Assembly (NCBI GenBank): GCA_022758935.1
Contig: JAEMQG010000029.1
Span: 1-24,413 of the forward strand
Length of the DNA: 24,413 bases
Reading direction: 5' to 3'
Source of the DNA: Candidatus Nitrosopumilus sp.
GTDB lineage: Archaea > Thermoproteota > Nitrososphaeria > Nitrososphaerales > Nitrosopumilaceae
Shown here: piece after piece, positions 15,293-23,328 of the stretch
Position numbering within the stretch: position 1 is the stretch's first letter
Layout of the letters: each line of letters opens with the position of its first letter
Position numbers and translations under genes: made by a program
The notes under the pieces: generated by a model
The model's input: only the letters and a program-made list of their open reading frames with translations
What the model was told of the DNA's origin: nothing
The model's database searches: none

Positions 15293-15340
15293 ACCCGTAG
15301 GTCGCCGGTTCAACTCCGGTCGGCCCCACGTCAAAATTAA

Positions 15341-17605
15341 TTATTTATTTCTTAAAACATTAAGTGCTGAACCAGCTTTGAACCAATCTATTTGAGATTT
15401 GTTATAAGAATGATTAAGAGTAATTTCATCTTTTACTCCATTTTGATGTGTAATGATACATCTAACTGCCTTTTGTGGTTCCAAAGCATTCAATTCAACA
15501 AGACTGATTCTATCATCTTCTTGGATCTTGTCGTAATCATTTGGATTGCTAAAAGTCAATGCCAATATACCTTGTTTTTTCAAGTTTGTTTCATGGATTC
15601 GAGCAAGACTCTTAGTAATAACAGCCGCACAACCCAAATATCTCGGAGACATTGCAGCATGTTCTCTGCTACTTCCTTCACCATAATTATGATCACCGAT
15701 AATTATCCATCTAATTCCTTTTTCTTTATACTGTCTTGCAATTGTTGAAAACGATTCGAATTTACCATTTAGAAAATTCTTTCCTTTTCCAACTTCATCA
15801 TTAAATGCATTAACTGCACCCAAAAGCATATTGTCACTTAGGTTATCAATATGACCTCGAAGGGACAACCAAGCTCCTGCAGGAGAGATATGATCAGTAG
15901 TACATTTTCCTTTTGCTTTAACCATTAACGGAATTTCTTCAAAGTCCTTTCCATCCCATATTGAAAAGGGTTCTAGACGTTGCAATCTTTTACTGTTAGG
16001 ATTAATAACCACATCAATGTCATCTGAATTTTCAGGAGGAGGAACAAAAATTCCTTTGGGCAGAATGAATCCTTTTTCTGGAACTTCAGGAGCAGGTTTA
16101 GGTGGTTCAAGTTTAAATTTTGTCCCATTCGCCGCTACAAGTTGATCTTTTAATGGATTAAATGACAATCTCCCACTCAAAGCAAATGCGATGATTATTT
16201 CTGGGCTACCAATAAAATTCATAGTATCTCTCTTTCCGTCATTACGTCCTGGAAAATTTCTATTGTAGGATGTAACTATCGTATTTTTTTCTCCAGGTTT
16301 TAGTTCAGGTCTATTCCATTGACCAATACATGGACCACATGCATTGGCTAAAACCGTAGCTCCAATGTTTTTTAGTGATTCCATTTGACCATCTCTTTCA
16401 ATGGTGCTTCTGATTTGTTCAGATCCTGGAGTAATTAGTAAAGGAATTTTGGATTTGATTCCGTTTAATTTTGCTTGCTCAGCTAAACTAGCTACTCTTG
16501 ACATATCCTCATAAGATGAATTTGTACAACTTCCAATTAATGCAACGGAGATTGGATCAACATATTCATTAGTTTTTACATCATTAGCTAAATCAGATAT
16601 AGACCGTCCTAGATCTGGAGTGTGCGGTCCAACAATGTGAGGTTCTAACGTTGAAAGATCAATTTCGATAATTTTATCAAAGAATTTCTCAGGGTTTTCT
16701 TCTACTTCAGGATCGGCAACTAGTAATTCTTTATTTTTATTTGCAAGTTCAGCAATTTTCCCTCTGTTTGTAAATTTTAGATAAGTTTCCATTCTTTCAT
16801 CATATGGAAATATTGAACATGTTGCACCAACCTCTGCACCCATATTGGTGATAGTAGCTTTTCCAGTACAACTGATAGATTCTGTTCCAGGTCCAAAATA
16901 TTCAATAATAGAATTAGTTCCTCCTGAAACTGTTAGTTCCTTAGCTACTTTTAGTATGATGTCTTTTGGTGCAGTCCATCCATTTAGTTGTCCAGTTAGT
17001 TTCACTCCAATTCTTTTAGGATAAAGTAATTCCCAGGGCATTCCAGCCATAGTTTCTGCTGCATCTAATCCACCCACCCCAACGGCAATCATCCCCAAAC
17101 CACCAGCATTAGGAGTATGAGAATCAGTACCAATCATCAATCCACCTGGAAATGCGTAATTTTCAAGAACGACTTGATGAATGATTCCTGCACCAGGCTT
17201 CCAAAAACCACAGCCATATTTGCTTGCAGCTGATTGCAAAAATTTGAAAACTTCGTTGTTTTCATCAAGTGATACTTTCATGTCAGTATCACCATCTATT
17301 TGAGCTCGGATGAGATGATCACAGTGAACTGTTGTTGGCAATGTTGCTTGTTTGAGTCCTGCTTGCATAAATTGCAACATTACCATTTGCCCAGTTACGT
17401 CTTGTAATGCTACTCTATCAGGTATAAGGAAAACATAGTGTTTACCATCATCAAGATTTTTGTCGTTAACTACCTCAAAATGACCAGATAGTATTTTTTC
17501 GGTGAGTGTGAGAGGTCTTTGGATTACTTTTCTATATTTTTGGATATTATCTTGTAATTTTTTATAAACGCGAGATACTAATTCTGGAGTAGTATCTGTT
17601 TCCAC
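15341..17605 (-). CDS. Aconitate hydratase
   Basis: 754 residues, the length of the mitochondrial-type aconitase. It isomerises citrate to isocitrate through a [4Fe-4S] cluster. Cluster ligands are seen in SCTNSSYED (one Cys) and in ANACGPCIGQW (two Cys). Other marks: GTDSHTPNAGGLGM, VGGLDAAETMAGMPWEL, SYNRNFPGRNDGK with catalytic arginines, and after a Pro-rich linker (EPPKPAPEVPEKG) the swivel domain with TDHISPAGAWL and GEGSSREHAAMSPR. It serves the citric acid cycle and precursor supply for the 3-hydroxypropionate/4-hydroxybutyrate-fixing cell (the latter is inference). The start is GTG at 17605; no in-frame ATG precedes it nearby. A minus-strand TTTATAATTG near 17691-17700 may be its TATA box, shared in position with the divergent gene. 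It ends 13 bases after the tRNA, facing it. Confidence 0.95.
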   Translation of the reverse strand: METDTTPELVSRVYKKLQDNIQKYRKVIQRPLTLTEKILSGHFEVVNDKNLDDGKHYVFLIPDRVALQDVTGQMVMLQFMQAGLKQATLPTTVHCDHLIRAQIDGDTDMKVSLDENNEVFKFLQSAASKYGCGFWKPGAGIIHQVVLENYAFPGGLMIGTDSHTPNAGGLGMIAVGVGGLDAAETMAGMPWELLYPKRIGVKLTGQLNGWTAPKDIILKVAKELTVSGGTNSIIEYFGPGTESISCTGKATITNMGAEVGATCSIFPYDERMETYLKFTNRGKIAELANKNKELLVADPEVEENPEKFFDKIIEIDLSTLEPHIVGPHTPDLGRSISDLANDVKTNEYVDPISVALIGSCTNSSYEDMSRVASLAEQAKLNGIKSKIPLLITPGSEQIRSTIERDGQMESLKNIGATVLANACGPCIGQWNRPELKPGEKNTIVTSYNRNFPGRNDGKRDTMNFIGSPEIIIAFALSGRLSFNPLKDQLVAANGTKFKLEPPKPAPEVPEKGFILPKGIFVPPPENSDDIDVVINPNSKRLQRLEPFSIWDGKDFEEIPLMVKAKGKCTTDHISPAGAWLSLRGHIDNLSDNMLLGAVNAFNDEVGKGKNFLNGKFESFSTIARQYKEKGIRWIIIGDHNYGEGSSREHAAMSPRYLGCAAVITKSLARIHETNLKKQGILALTFSNPNDYDKIQEDDRISLVELNALEPQKAVRCIITHQNGVKDEITLNHSYNKSQIDWFKAGSALNVLRNK

Positions 17606-17693
17606 GAAATGTTCTCCATCTAACCTGAATTTAATTTTTGCAATTCAAAAAAATACAAGAAAAATTGCACTAGGCATGCTCATTTCTTAACAA

Positions 17694-17700
17694 TTATAAA
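17694..17700 (+). promoter_or_regulatory. TATA-like element between aconitase and the divergent gene
   Basis: TTATAAA on the plus strand (TTTATAA on the minus) lies in the 150-base divergent spacer. For the plus-strand gene it predicts a start near 17723 and a leader of about 33 bases that contains the ribosome site; on the minus strand it predicts an aconitase leader of about 60 bases. Confidence 0.4.
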
Positions 17701-17744
17701 CCAAAAGCAGCTTAGTGTATCATAGTTGTGAAGTATTATAAAAT

Positions 17745-17750
17745 GAGGTG
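17745..17750 (+). promoter_or_regulatory. Shine-Dalgarno site GAGGTG deciding the start at 17756
   Basis: GAGGTG ends five bases before ATG 17756, a good archaeal ribosome site and one of few clear ones here. The nearby ATG at 17743 is out of frame and overlaps the site itself. Confidence 0.65.
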
Positions 17751-17755
17751 TCTGA

Positions 17756-18388
17756 ATGGTCAATAAAGGTTTTCCAAAATTTGGGATGTCGCAAGCTGGT
17801 GCCTTCGTTGCTGCATTAAAAAATTATAATTTGCCAGATTTCATTTTAGAATTGGTTTCAAAAGAATGTAAGTCAGATCTTCTTGAAAGAGGAAGAATAG
17901 ATGACAGATTACAGAGTATGAATGACCAAGCATTAGAGCTTTTACATAAAGTATTTGTTGGGTGCGAAGAAGATGGTGCTGGAAAGTATGCACAGTATAG
18001 ATTCTTTGCATATGTTTCTAGTATGTATCATAAATGCGAGATTCTAATAAATGAACCAATTCCAGGAGTAACTGGAAAAAGTCATAGAATTCCTGTTGCG
18101 GTAAAAAATAATGGAATGTATATTGCAGTTGCACAGAATAAAGCAACAGGTAATCCCGTAAATAAAAAAGAGACCATTAAATTCTACGAGATGGTTGATG
18201 ATATTAAGAAAGGAGAGCAGGGGACTATGTTAAGTGATGCAATTTATGGGTCATCAGTAGGATTTAGAGGAGATGCATTAGTTGAGCTGGAAAATTTGAG
18301 TAAATCTAGAACAAAGGATATTGAAAATAAACTTGATTTTAAAACTGCAAATTTTGAAAATAATATTTATTCCGTAACAAAATGTTAA
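17756..18388 (+). CDS. Conserved hypothetical protein, possibly nuclease-fold
   Basis: 210 residues; start supported by GAGGTG five bases upstream. I do not recognise a named family. The N-terminal half is helical (AGAFVAALKNYNLPDFILEL, ERGRIDDRLQSMNDQALELL) and includes two Cys. The C-terminal half has strands HRIPVAVKNNGMYIAVAQNK, then a helix around IKFYEMVDDIKKGEQG, then SDAIYGSSVGFRGDALVELE. The element IAVAQNK has the Q-x-K form seen in Mrr-like restriction-endonuclease folds and is followed by a helix in the right place, but the preceding acidic residue expected in that fold is not evident. So a nucleic-acid role is only a guess. No signal peptide; cytoplasmic. It is divergent from aconitase and faces a metallopeptidase-like gene. 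Confidence 0.75.
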   Translation: MVNKGFPKFGMSQAGAFVAALKNYNLPDFILELVSKECKSDLLERGRIDDRLQSMNDQALELLHKVFVGCEEDGAGKYAQYRFFAYVSSMYHKCEILINEPIPGVTGKSHRIPVAVKNNGMYIAVAQNKATGNPVNKKETIKFYEMVDDIKKGEQGTMLSDAIYGSSVGFRGDALVELENLSKSRTKDIENKLDFKTANFENNIYSVTKC

Positions 18389-18435
18389 TTTCAATCATAA
18401 GATAATTTATTTTATATTATTAATTCATCTAAAAT

Positions 18436-19005
18436 TTATTCTTTTTTAAGATTAGATGTATTGAGGGTAAGAAACATTGGTTTTTCTTCTGTTTTTTCAA
18501 AGTTTGCTCCATATTGTTCAAAATATAATTGATCATACAAATGCTTGGTCCAAATTTCATGTACGTCTTGAATGAATTTTTTGTGTCCTGATGCCCGTAA
18601 AAGTTCATGTGTTAATTCGTGAGAAACAGTAGTGCAATTTTTTTCTGCAAGAAATAGTGTATCGTTAGGATCATTTGGAGGTTGCCACCACACCATGCCG
18701 AAATTTTCAGCATGGTAGCCTTCGCAGGTACAATCAGTCCAAAGTGGTTTAAAATGACAAAGATAGAAATGGTAGATTTCTTTTCCTCTTTGTTCGTGGT
18801 CTCTAATGAGTGTAGGCGTATCCAATTTTTGAAATAGGTGTCGTGGCTTTGTAATTAATTCATCACATTGAATTTCAAAATCTCTACCAAATTTTTCTTT
18901 GATCCAAACCTTGTAAAAATTACCCATTTGTTTTACATATTCAAATTCTGATTTTCGTTTTTCACGATCCGCTTCCTTTACAACAAAAATAAAATGTAAA
19001 ATCAT
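18436..19005 (-). CDS. Putative zinc metallopeptidase-like protein (HExxH)
   Basis: 189 residues from ATG 19005. It contains SHELTHELLRASGH, an HExxH zinc-protease motif (HELTH) with a further His eight residues on; a Glu/His-rich helix follows (VHEIWTKHLYDQLYFEQYG). Ahead of it is a Cys- and Trp-rich section (CHFKPLWTDCTCEGYHAENFGMVWW-type, three Cys within about 15 residues) that could bind another metal. There is no signal peptide, so it would act in the cytoplasm. I do not know a characterised member and give no substrate. It is followed downstream by the convergent gene 17756-18388; 18 bases separate it from the RAM-domain gene upstream, so the two may be co-transcribed. Confidence 0.72.
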   Translation of the reverse strand: MILHFIFVVKEADREKRKSEFEYVKQMGNFYKVWIKEKFGRDFEIQCDELITKPRHLFQKLDTPTLIRDHEQRGKEIYHFYLCHFKPLWTDCTCEGYHAENFGMVWWQPPNDPNDTLFLAEKNCTTVSHELTHELLRASGHKKFIQDVHEIWTKHLYDQLYFEQYGANFEKTEEKPMFLTLNTSNLKKE

Positions 19006-19023
19006 AATAAGAAAAAAAGGTGT

Positions 19024-19263
19024 TTATGATTGGCCTTCTATGCCCATAAGGGTTAGTGTTGATCGGATCTTCTCAATTTTTCTGATTTTCCAGGTAATGG
19101 TTTCTCTTAGTTTTTCAACAGTATCAGATTCAATCTTGGCCAAGATATCATATGCTCCGAAAGTACCATGAACTTCCTTAACACCGTCTAGACCCTTAAG
19201 TGCATGTATAATAGACTCTTCGGAACCTAGTTCACAGTTTATTAAAACATAAGCTGTTGCCAT
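19024..19263 (-). CDS. Lrp/AsnC-type ligand-binding (RAM) domain protein, without DNA-binding domain
   Basis: 79 residues from ATG 19263. The sequence ATAYVLINCELGSEESIIHA, then VKEVHGTFGAYDILAKIES, then IRKIEKIRSTLTLMGIEG is the beta-alpha-beta-beta-alpha-beta RAM domain of Lrp/AsnC regulators; the GxYD element lines the amino-acid-binding site between subunits. The helix-turn-helix half is missing, as in the known archaeal class of stand-alone RAM proteins, which may bind an amino acid and modulate full-length Lrp partners. A TTG five codons upstream (19278) would add MFNEI; the TATA-like GATATA at 19285-19290 lies about 25 bases before ATG 19263 and favours the shorter, leaderless form. 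Confidence 0.85.
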   Translation of the reverse strand: MATAYVLINCELGSEESIIHALKGLDGVKEVHGTFGAYDILAKIESDTVEKLRETITWKIRKIEKIRSTLTLMGIEGQS

Positions 19264-19306
19264 AATTTCATTAAACAAATCACCTATATCAATAAACCGA
19301 TTTTAC

Positions 19307-19732
19307 CTAATCGAGTTTTTGGGAGATCTCAATTATAGCATCCCAAATATCCTTCGGAACAGGCATTACAGACAATCTAGAATTATGAATTAGATCCCAA
19401 TTCTTGAAATTTTTCTGTTTTTTTAGCTCATCTAAAGTGATTGGTCGATTTAATGATTTTTTATACATGACGTCAACTACAATAAACCGTTCATTGTCTT
19501 CTTTGGGATTGGGGTAGGGATTTGAAATTATTTCCATTATGCCTACTATTTGTCTTTCATCTCCAGTGTGATAAAACAAAACTAGATCACCTGACTCCAT
19601 GTTTCGCATATGTTTTAGTGCAAGATTATTATGAACTCCATCCCAAACTGTTTTTTTATTCTTTTTTAGAGTTTCAAAATTGTATCCTCTAGATCCACTC
19701 GGTTCTTGTTTCGCTAACCAATAATTTACCAT
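19307..19732 (-). CDS. EVE-domain protein
   Basis: 141 residues from ATG 19732 (a GTG two codons upstream, 19738, is the alternative). It opens VNYWLAKQEPSG, followed by WDGVHNNLALKHMRNMESGD and LVLFYHTGDERQIVGIMEI, then IVVDVMYKKSLNRPITLDEL; these are the hallmarks of the EVE domain (PUA/YTH-like fold), known to bind modified bases in DNA or RNA. The Trp and aromatic residues of the binding cage (WL near the start, W of VWDGV) are present. The target modification cannot be told. A TATA-like AATATAAAA near 19760-19768 sits about 25-30 bases ahead. It lies just downstream of the candidate structured RNA on the same strand. Confidence 0.88.
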   Translation of the reverse strand: MVNYWLAKQEPSGSRGYNFETLKKNKKTVWDGVHNNLALKHMRNMESGDLVLFYHTGDERQIVGIMEIISNPYPNPKEDNERFIVVDVMYKKSLNRPITLDELKKQKNFKNWDLIHNSRLSVMPVPKDIWDAIIEISQKLD

Positions 19733-19784
19733 TTTCACTTTTCAAATCATTATTGAGGGTTTTATATTTTTGAAAGTTTGTATG

Positions 19785-19939
19785 TGTTCCCCGGTTCTGA
19801 CTCGCACAAGATCATTGGTATTTTAGCCGAAACCTCCTTGGGTTTTCTAACCGGGGTTGCCCATCTTGTAGCACACCTGGGTGAACTAGAAATCATTGGT
19901 ATCAACACGATCAACATCATCCTAATCCGTCTGTGTGCC
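19785..19939 (-). ncRNA. Candidate double-hairpin H/ACA-type guide RNA
   Basis: A 155-base island with about 48% G+C by my count stands out in an A+T-rich, otherwise gene-free gap. On the minus strand two hairpins follow each other. Hairpin A closes with GCACAC (19938-19933) and GTGTGC (19876-19871), has a second stem GGATTAG (19928-19922) with CTAGTTC (19889-19883, two G-U pairs), and is followed by U then ACA (19869-19867). Hairpin B closes with CCCCGGTT (19856-19849) and AACCGGGG (19796-19789), followed by A then ACA (19787-19785). Stem-N-ACA twice is the hallmark of H/ACA pseudouridylation guides. Both loops share ATACCAATGAT, which contains the UGA of a possible kink-turn for L7Ae. An ATTAATATTT at 19971-19980 could be its TATA box. 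Targets were not worked out. A 90-codon ORF on the plus strand here uses atypical codons. Confidence 0.5.
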
Positions 19940-19964
19940 TGCTCTTGGGCGTTTAATGATAGAT

Positions 19965-21602
19965 TTAGTCAAATATTAATCCAGATAAAGAGATTTCAAA
20001 CCCCACTACAGGAACACGTATCTTATAATTTTCAATTGTTTTTGAGCTAATTTCTCCAATAATTCCAATAGATTTATCATTAAATAGAATTGAAGCTGCA
20101 CGTCCTTCTTCAAAAATGGGATATGAAAAAGTTTTTGTTTCAATGGGTAAGCCAAAACCCTGGTTTAATGCAGATTGCAAAATTGATTTAATTTCAGTAA
20201 AAGTTGCATCCCGATGTGAACTAACTCCAGCAAAATTAGTTTTTTCACCAATTGGATCAGCTTGAAAAAAAACAGTTCCAGTTTCAAATAATTTTTGAGG
20301 ATACGAGATGTGAATGTTTTTAGAGAGATTTTCTAGTAATCCCGGGAGAATAGAATCACGTAAAATTGTATGTTCTTGACTTTTTGAATCTAATACTGAA
20401 ATTATTTCATTTGATTCTCTGTTTGTCATATCATAAAGAATTCGTTTACTCGTCAGGCTTGAATTGAGTGCTTCAGTAAATCCAAGCCCAATCATTATCT
20501 GACTAACAGATTTCAGTTGTAACGATACAGGATTTATCTGTCCTAAAGTTTGAGATGGAGATAAAATAGGCTCCAAGTTTTGTATTCCATAACCCAATAC
20601 TACTTCTTCAACCAAATCCATTGGACCAAATATATCAAATCGATGTGAAGGGACACTGCAGATAATGTTCTTTCCTTTTAAAGTCGCATCCAGTCTTGAC
20701 TTTTTGAGAGACGAGATGATTTTCGAGTTATTTAGAGTCAACCCAAGGATTTGATTAATTAGATCTGAATCGATTACTAATTTTTTTAATTCAAATTTAG
20801 GTGAAGAATTTTTAGCGCCAGAAATTTTTGTAGATACTAGTGTAAATCCAGCAGTCTGAAGTATAGTTGCCACAATAGAAAGCATGTCCTCTATATCAGA
20901 TTTATTGACTCCAGTTACTTCAACAAAGAGATTTTTAGTTTTTGTTGTAACAGTTGTTATGGCGGCATTAATAATTGGAGGAAAAGACACAGTTTGTTTT
21001 TTTGAATCAAAAATAAGTGGAACTTGAGACGAATTTCCGAGAATGGAACCATAATCTCTTCCCACATCAGTACATTCTAAAATTTCAGATACTGTAAGTT
21101 TTTTATCAGAATTTAATGGAATAAATGCATGATCTCTTTTTGTAGTAGTGTATGTTAGAGGAAAAGAAATTTTATCCAAGTCATGAATTCCAATAGAAGA
21201 TTTTTTTCTCTTTCTTCCAATTCCAAAATGAAGGTCTTCTTGCATTGCCATCAGTTGCTTAATTATATTATCATCAATTCTTCCATTTTTTGCAATAATT
21301 CCAGTGATAAAAGGCCTGATTTTAGTGACAGTTGGTTCTACATGAATAGCATAATCATTTGATTTTTTGATGTTTAATTTTATGGCTCCAGTTTTAATTC
21401 CAAGTAATCCTTGTAACCCAATTACGATTCCAAAATCAGTGGAATAATCAGGTCGATTAGGACTGTATTCAGCCCTAATCAGATCATTGTCCTCAGATTC
21501 TATATCTAATCCAAGAAAAGGAAGCGAGTCAAAGATTTGTTTTTTTGAGATTTTGCCAAGTAATTTCTGGAGTCGAGAATAAGATAGTTCAACTACTGGC
21601 AT
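19965..21602 (-). CDS. pheT: Phenylalanyl-tRNA synthetase beta subunit (archaeal type)
   Basis: 545 residues, the length of the archaeal-eukaryal beta subunit (bacterial ones are about 800). It pairs with PheS in an alpha2-beta2 enzyme that charges tRNA-Phe and edits Tyr-tRNA-Phe. It opens with MPVVELSYSRLQKLLG, has the B3/B4 editing-type region with EYSPNRPDYSTDFGIVIGLQG (each part shorter than the bacterial form), the B5 DNA-binding-like domain around PSHRFDIFGPMDLVEEVVLG, and a catalytic-like core near FTEALNSSLTSKR and IGIIGEISSKTIENY. ATG 21602 lies 10 bases inside the pheS coding end, so translation is coupled. The gene ends about 25 bases before the GC-rich RNA candidate. Confidence 0.95.
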   Translation of the reverse strand: MPVVELSYSRLQKLLGKISKKQIFDSLPFLGLDIESEDNDLIRAEYSPNRPDYSTDFGIVIGLQGLLGIKTGAIKLNIKKSNDYAIHVEPTVTKIRPFITGIIAKNGRIDDNIIKQLMAMQEDLHFGIGRKRKKSSIGIHDLDKISFPLTYTTTKRDHAFIPLNSDKKLTVSEILECTDVGRDYGSILGNSSQVPLIFDSKKQTVSFPPIINAAITTVTTKTKNLFVEVTGVNKSDIEDMLSIVATILQTAGFTLVSTKISGAKNSSPKFELKKLVIDSDLINQILGLTLNNSKIISSLKKSRLDATLKGKNIICSVPSHRFDIFGPMDLVEEVVLGYGIQNLEPILSPSQTLGQINPVSLQLKSVSQIMIGLGFTEALNSSLTSKRILYDMTNRESNEIISVLDSKSQEHTILRDSILPGLLENLSKNIHISYPQKLFETGTVFFQADPIGEKTNFAGVSSHRDATFTEIKSILQSALNQGFGLPIETKTFSYPIFEEGRAASILFNDKSIGIIGEISSKTIENYKIRVPVVGFEISLSGLIFD

Positions 21603-22984
21603 TTTTTTACGCCCCTCAACCAGCTCAAATTATTATTGTAAAATTCTCTAACGTCATCTAATTCATATTTTATCATTGCAATTCTTTCAATACCACCACC
21701 CCATGCTAGAACAGGTTTAGTTATCCCGAGAGGTTTTGTAACTTCAGGTCTAAAAATGCCCATACCAAATAATTCAACCCATTTTCCTAATCTGTCATTA
21801 TACACCATTGTTTGAAAAGAAGGTTCAGTGTAGGGGAAAAATGTTGGCCAAAATTTTATTTTTGTTATTCCTATTCTTCGATAAAATTCTTTTTGTATAC
21901 CCATCAAATCACGTAAAGTTGAATTTTTTCCTATTACAACGCCTTCAATTTGATTAAATTCTACAAGATGTTTGTAACTTACTTTTTCATTTCTGAATAC
22001 GCGTCCAAGTGAAAAAACTCTAGCTTCGTCAGGTTTATTTTCAGCGAGATGCTTTATTGTAACACATGTTGTGTGTGTCCGAAGAACCATCTTTCTGGCT
22101 TCATTGATGTCCCAGTAATATCGCCAACTTTTTTTGTGAGATTCAGAAATTTTTCTAATTTGTTCCAAGGTTCCAATTTTTTTTGCAGATAGACCATCGA
22201 GGTAAAATGTGTCCTGTAATTCTCTTGCAGGATGATCTTGGGGAGTGAATAATGCATCAAAATTCCAAAAGCTAGGCTGAGTCATGCTACCAATAATTTC
22301 TGTAAAACCTAACGTAACAAAGATTTCACGAATTTCATCAATAGTATCTTTAAGAGGATGAATTCGTGCAACAATCACATCAGGTACTTTAGATTCAACA
22401 TCAATTGCGCCAGATGAACCAGGAGTCATTTCAATTAATTTGGCATTTTCTGTCAATGATATCTCTTTTATCTTAATTACATCCTCGATTATAAAATCAG
22501 GTCTTTTCAAAATACTAGATAAATCATTCAGGTTAATTTCATTTTTAGGGATTTTATTTTCTCCAATTTGTTTAAGAGTTTTTTCTCCTAAAAATTCAGA
22601 AGGATAATTTTTTAGAACGATTTTATCTTCAGAAGTATCAACCCAGTTATTTTTTCTTGCTAAACCTATAGCAGGACCAAAGACAGAACCAAGATCATTT
22701 TGGAGATCTTGTAATTTTTTTGATTCATTTTTTAATAGATCAAGCAATCGTCTTTCAGGCAATCCTTTATGAAAAGATTCCAATCCATTTTTTCCGAGAG
22801 AGATGTTGATAGTTTGAGATTCATTTACAATAGCTAATCCCTTTAGTTTAAGCCACTCTATTCCTCTTCGAATTTGATCAGGTGATAAATTAGTAGATTT
22901 TTCAAGGTTTTCAGGAGTTTGTTTTTGATTATCTTTTAATGATGTAATAATTTTTTTTTCTATTTCATGAAAGACTTGTGACAT
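21593..22984 (-). CDS. pheS: Phenylalanyl-tRNA synthetase alpha subunit
   Basis: 463 residues. The first 70 or so form a winged-helix domain (TPENLEKSTNLSPDQIRRGI, IEWLKLKGLAIV) typical of archaeal and eukaryal alpha subunits, followed by a helical linker and the class II catalytic core. Motif 2 includes LRTHTTCVTIKHLAENKP and ARVFSLGRVFRNEKVSYKH; the Phe-binding strand is PSFQTMVYN; motif 3 is WGGGIERIAMIKYELDD. All active-site elements are intact. ATG 22984 lies about 25 bases from a TATA-like element, so the message is probably leaderless. The gene begins a two-gene operon with pheT, with a 10-base overlap. Confidence 0.96.
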   Translation of the reverse strand: MSQVFHEIEKKIITSLKDNQKQTPENLEKSTNLSPDQIRRGIEWLKLKGLAIVNESQTINISLGKNGLESFHKGLPERRLLDLLKNESKKLQDLQNDLGSVFGPAIGLARKNNWVDTSEDKIVLKNYPSEFLGEKTLKQIGENKIPKNEINLNDLSSILKRPDFIIEDVIKIKEISLTENAKLIEMTPGSSGAIDVESKVPDVIVARIHPLKDTIDEIREIFVTLGFTEIIGSMTQPSFWNFDALFTPQDHPARELQDTFYLDGLSAKKIGTLEQIRKISESHKKSWRYYWDINEARKMVLRTHTTCVTIKHLAENKPDEARVFSLGRVFRNEKVSYKHLVEFNQIEGVVIGKNSTLRDLMGIQKEFYRRIGITKIKFWPTFFPYTEPSFQTMVYNDRLGKWVELFGMGIFRPEVTKPLGITKPVLAWGGGIERIAMIKYELDDVREFYNNNLSWLRGVKKCQ

Positions 22985-23328
22985 TAGCAGAAAGAATGAA
23001 AAAGACTTTTTAAAGGATACTTTTTGAGACTTTAAATTCTAAATCAGTTCTTTTTTAGTCACGGTTTTACCAGTACATAGATTTAATCTTCTACTTAAAA
23101 TCAAAAAATAGGTTATTTCTTTATCATACTATAAAAAGTGACCAATTTGAGTACATTCTGCCAAAATTAAATACAAATGAGGATTTCATTATTGAATTAG
23201 TTTCAGATTAATCGTGTTGAACGCTAATTGTATGAAGAATAGGTATTCCTTGCCGCAAGAATTGATTTTATAACTTAATAGTTAAAATGTGTAAAAGACT
23301 TTTTAGACCTTAACCTAAGTCAAAATGA
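22985..23328. other. Divergent intergenic spacer between pheS and trpS
   Basis: 344 bases holding two outward promoters and no convincing gene. A frame on the plus strand at about 23125-23210 reads SDQFEYILPKLNTNEDFIIE and a few more residues before a stop, but it has no ATG, GTG or TTG. I see no structured RNA or paired repeat here. Confidence 0.45.
23007..23014 (-). promoter_or_regulatory. TATA box candidate for pheS-pheT
   Basis: Minus-strand TTTAAAAA is centred about 26 bases upstream of the pheS ATG at 22984, which predicts transcription starting at the A of that codon and a leaderless pheST message. Confidence 0.5.

Larger units (their letters stand above)
15177..15328 (+). tRNA. tRNA-Trp (anticodon CCA) with two introns
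   Basis: Acceptor stem 15177-15183 (GGGGTCG) pairs with 15321-15327 (CGGCCCC); the discriminator is A15328 and CCA is not encoded. D arm 15186-15202; anticodon stem ACGGG is made of 15204-15205 plus 15231-15233 and pairs with CCCGT at 15294-15298; anticodon loop CTCCAA (15234-15239) plus A15293, anticodon CCA at 15236-15238; variable loop AGGTC; T arm 15304-15320 with TTCAACT loop. Removal of 25 and 53 bases leaves a 74-base tRNA with all stems paired. The first intron splits the anticodon stem between positions 28 and 29; the second is at the canonical 37/38 site. A TTAAAA at 15145-15150 is a possible TATA box. It supplies tryptophan decoding; its synthetase gene is at the end of the window. 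Confidence 0.93.

Noticed and set aside
19778..20050. A 90-codon plus-strand ORF over the GC-rich island
   Set aside because: Its codons (many ATC, CTG, ACC, TCC) are unlike the A/T-ending codons of all neighbours, it starts at TTG without a ribosome site, and it runs antisense into the end of pheT. The structured RNA explains the composition better.
23125..23210. Short frame reading SDQFEYILPKLNTNEDFIIE near the trpS promoter
   Set aside because: It looks protein-like and faintly recalls part of the protein at 17756, but it has no start codon and is too short to claim as a remnant.
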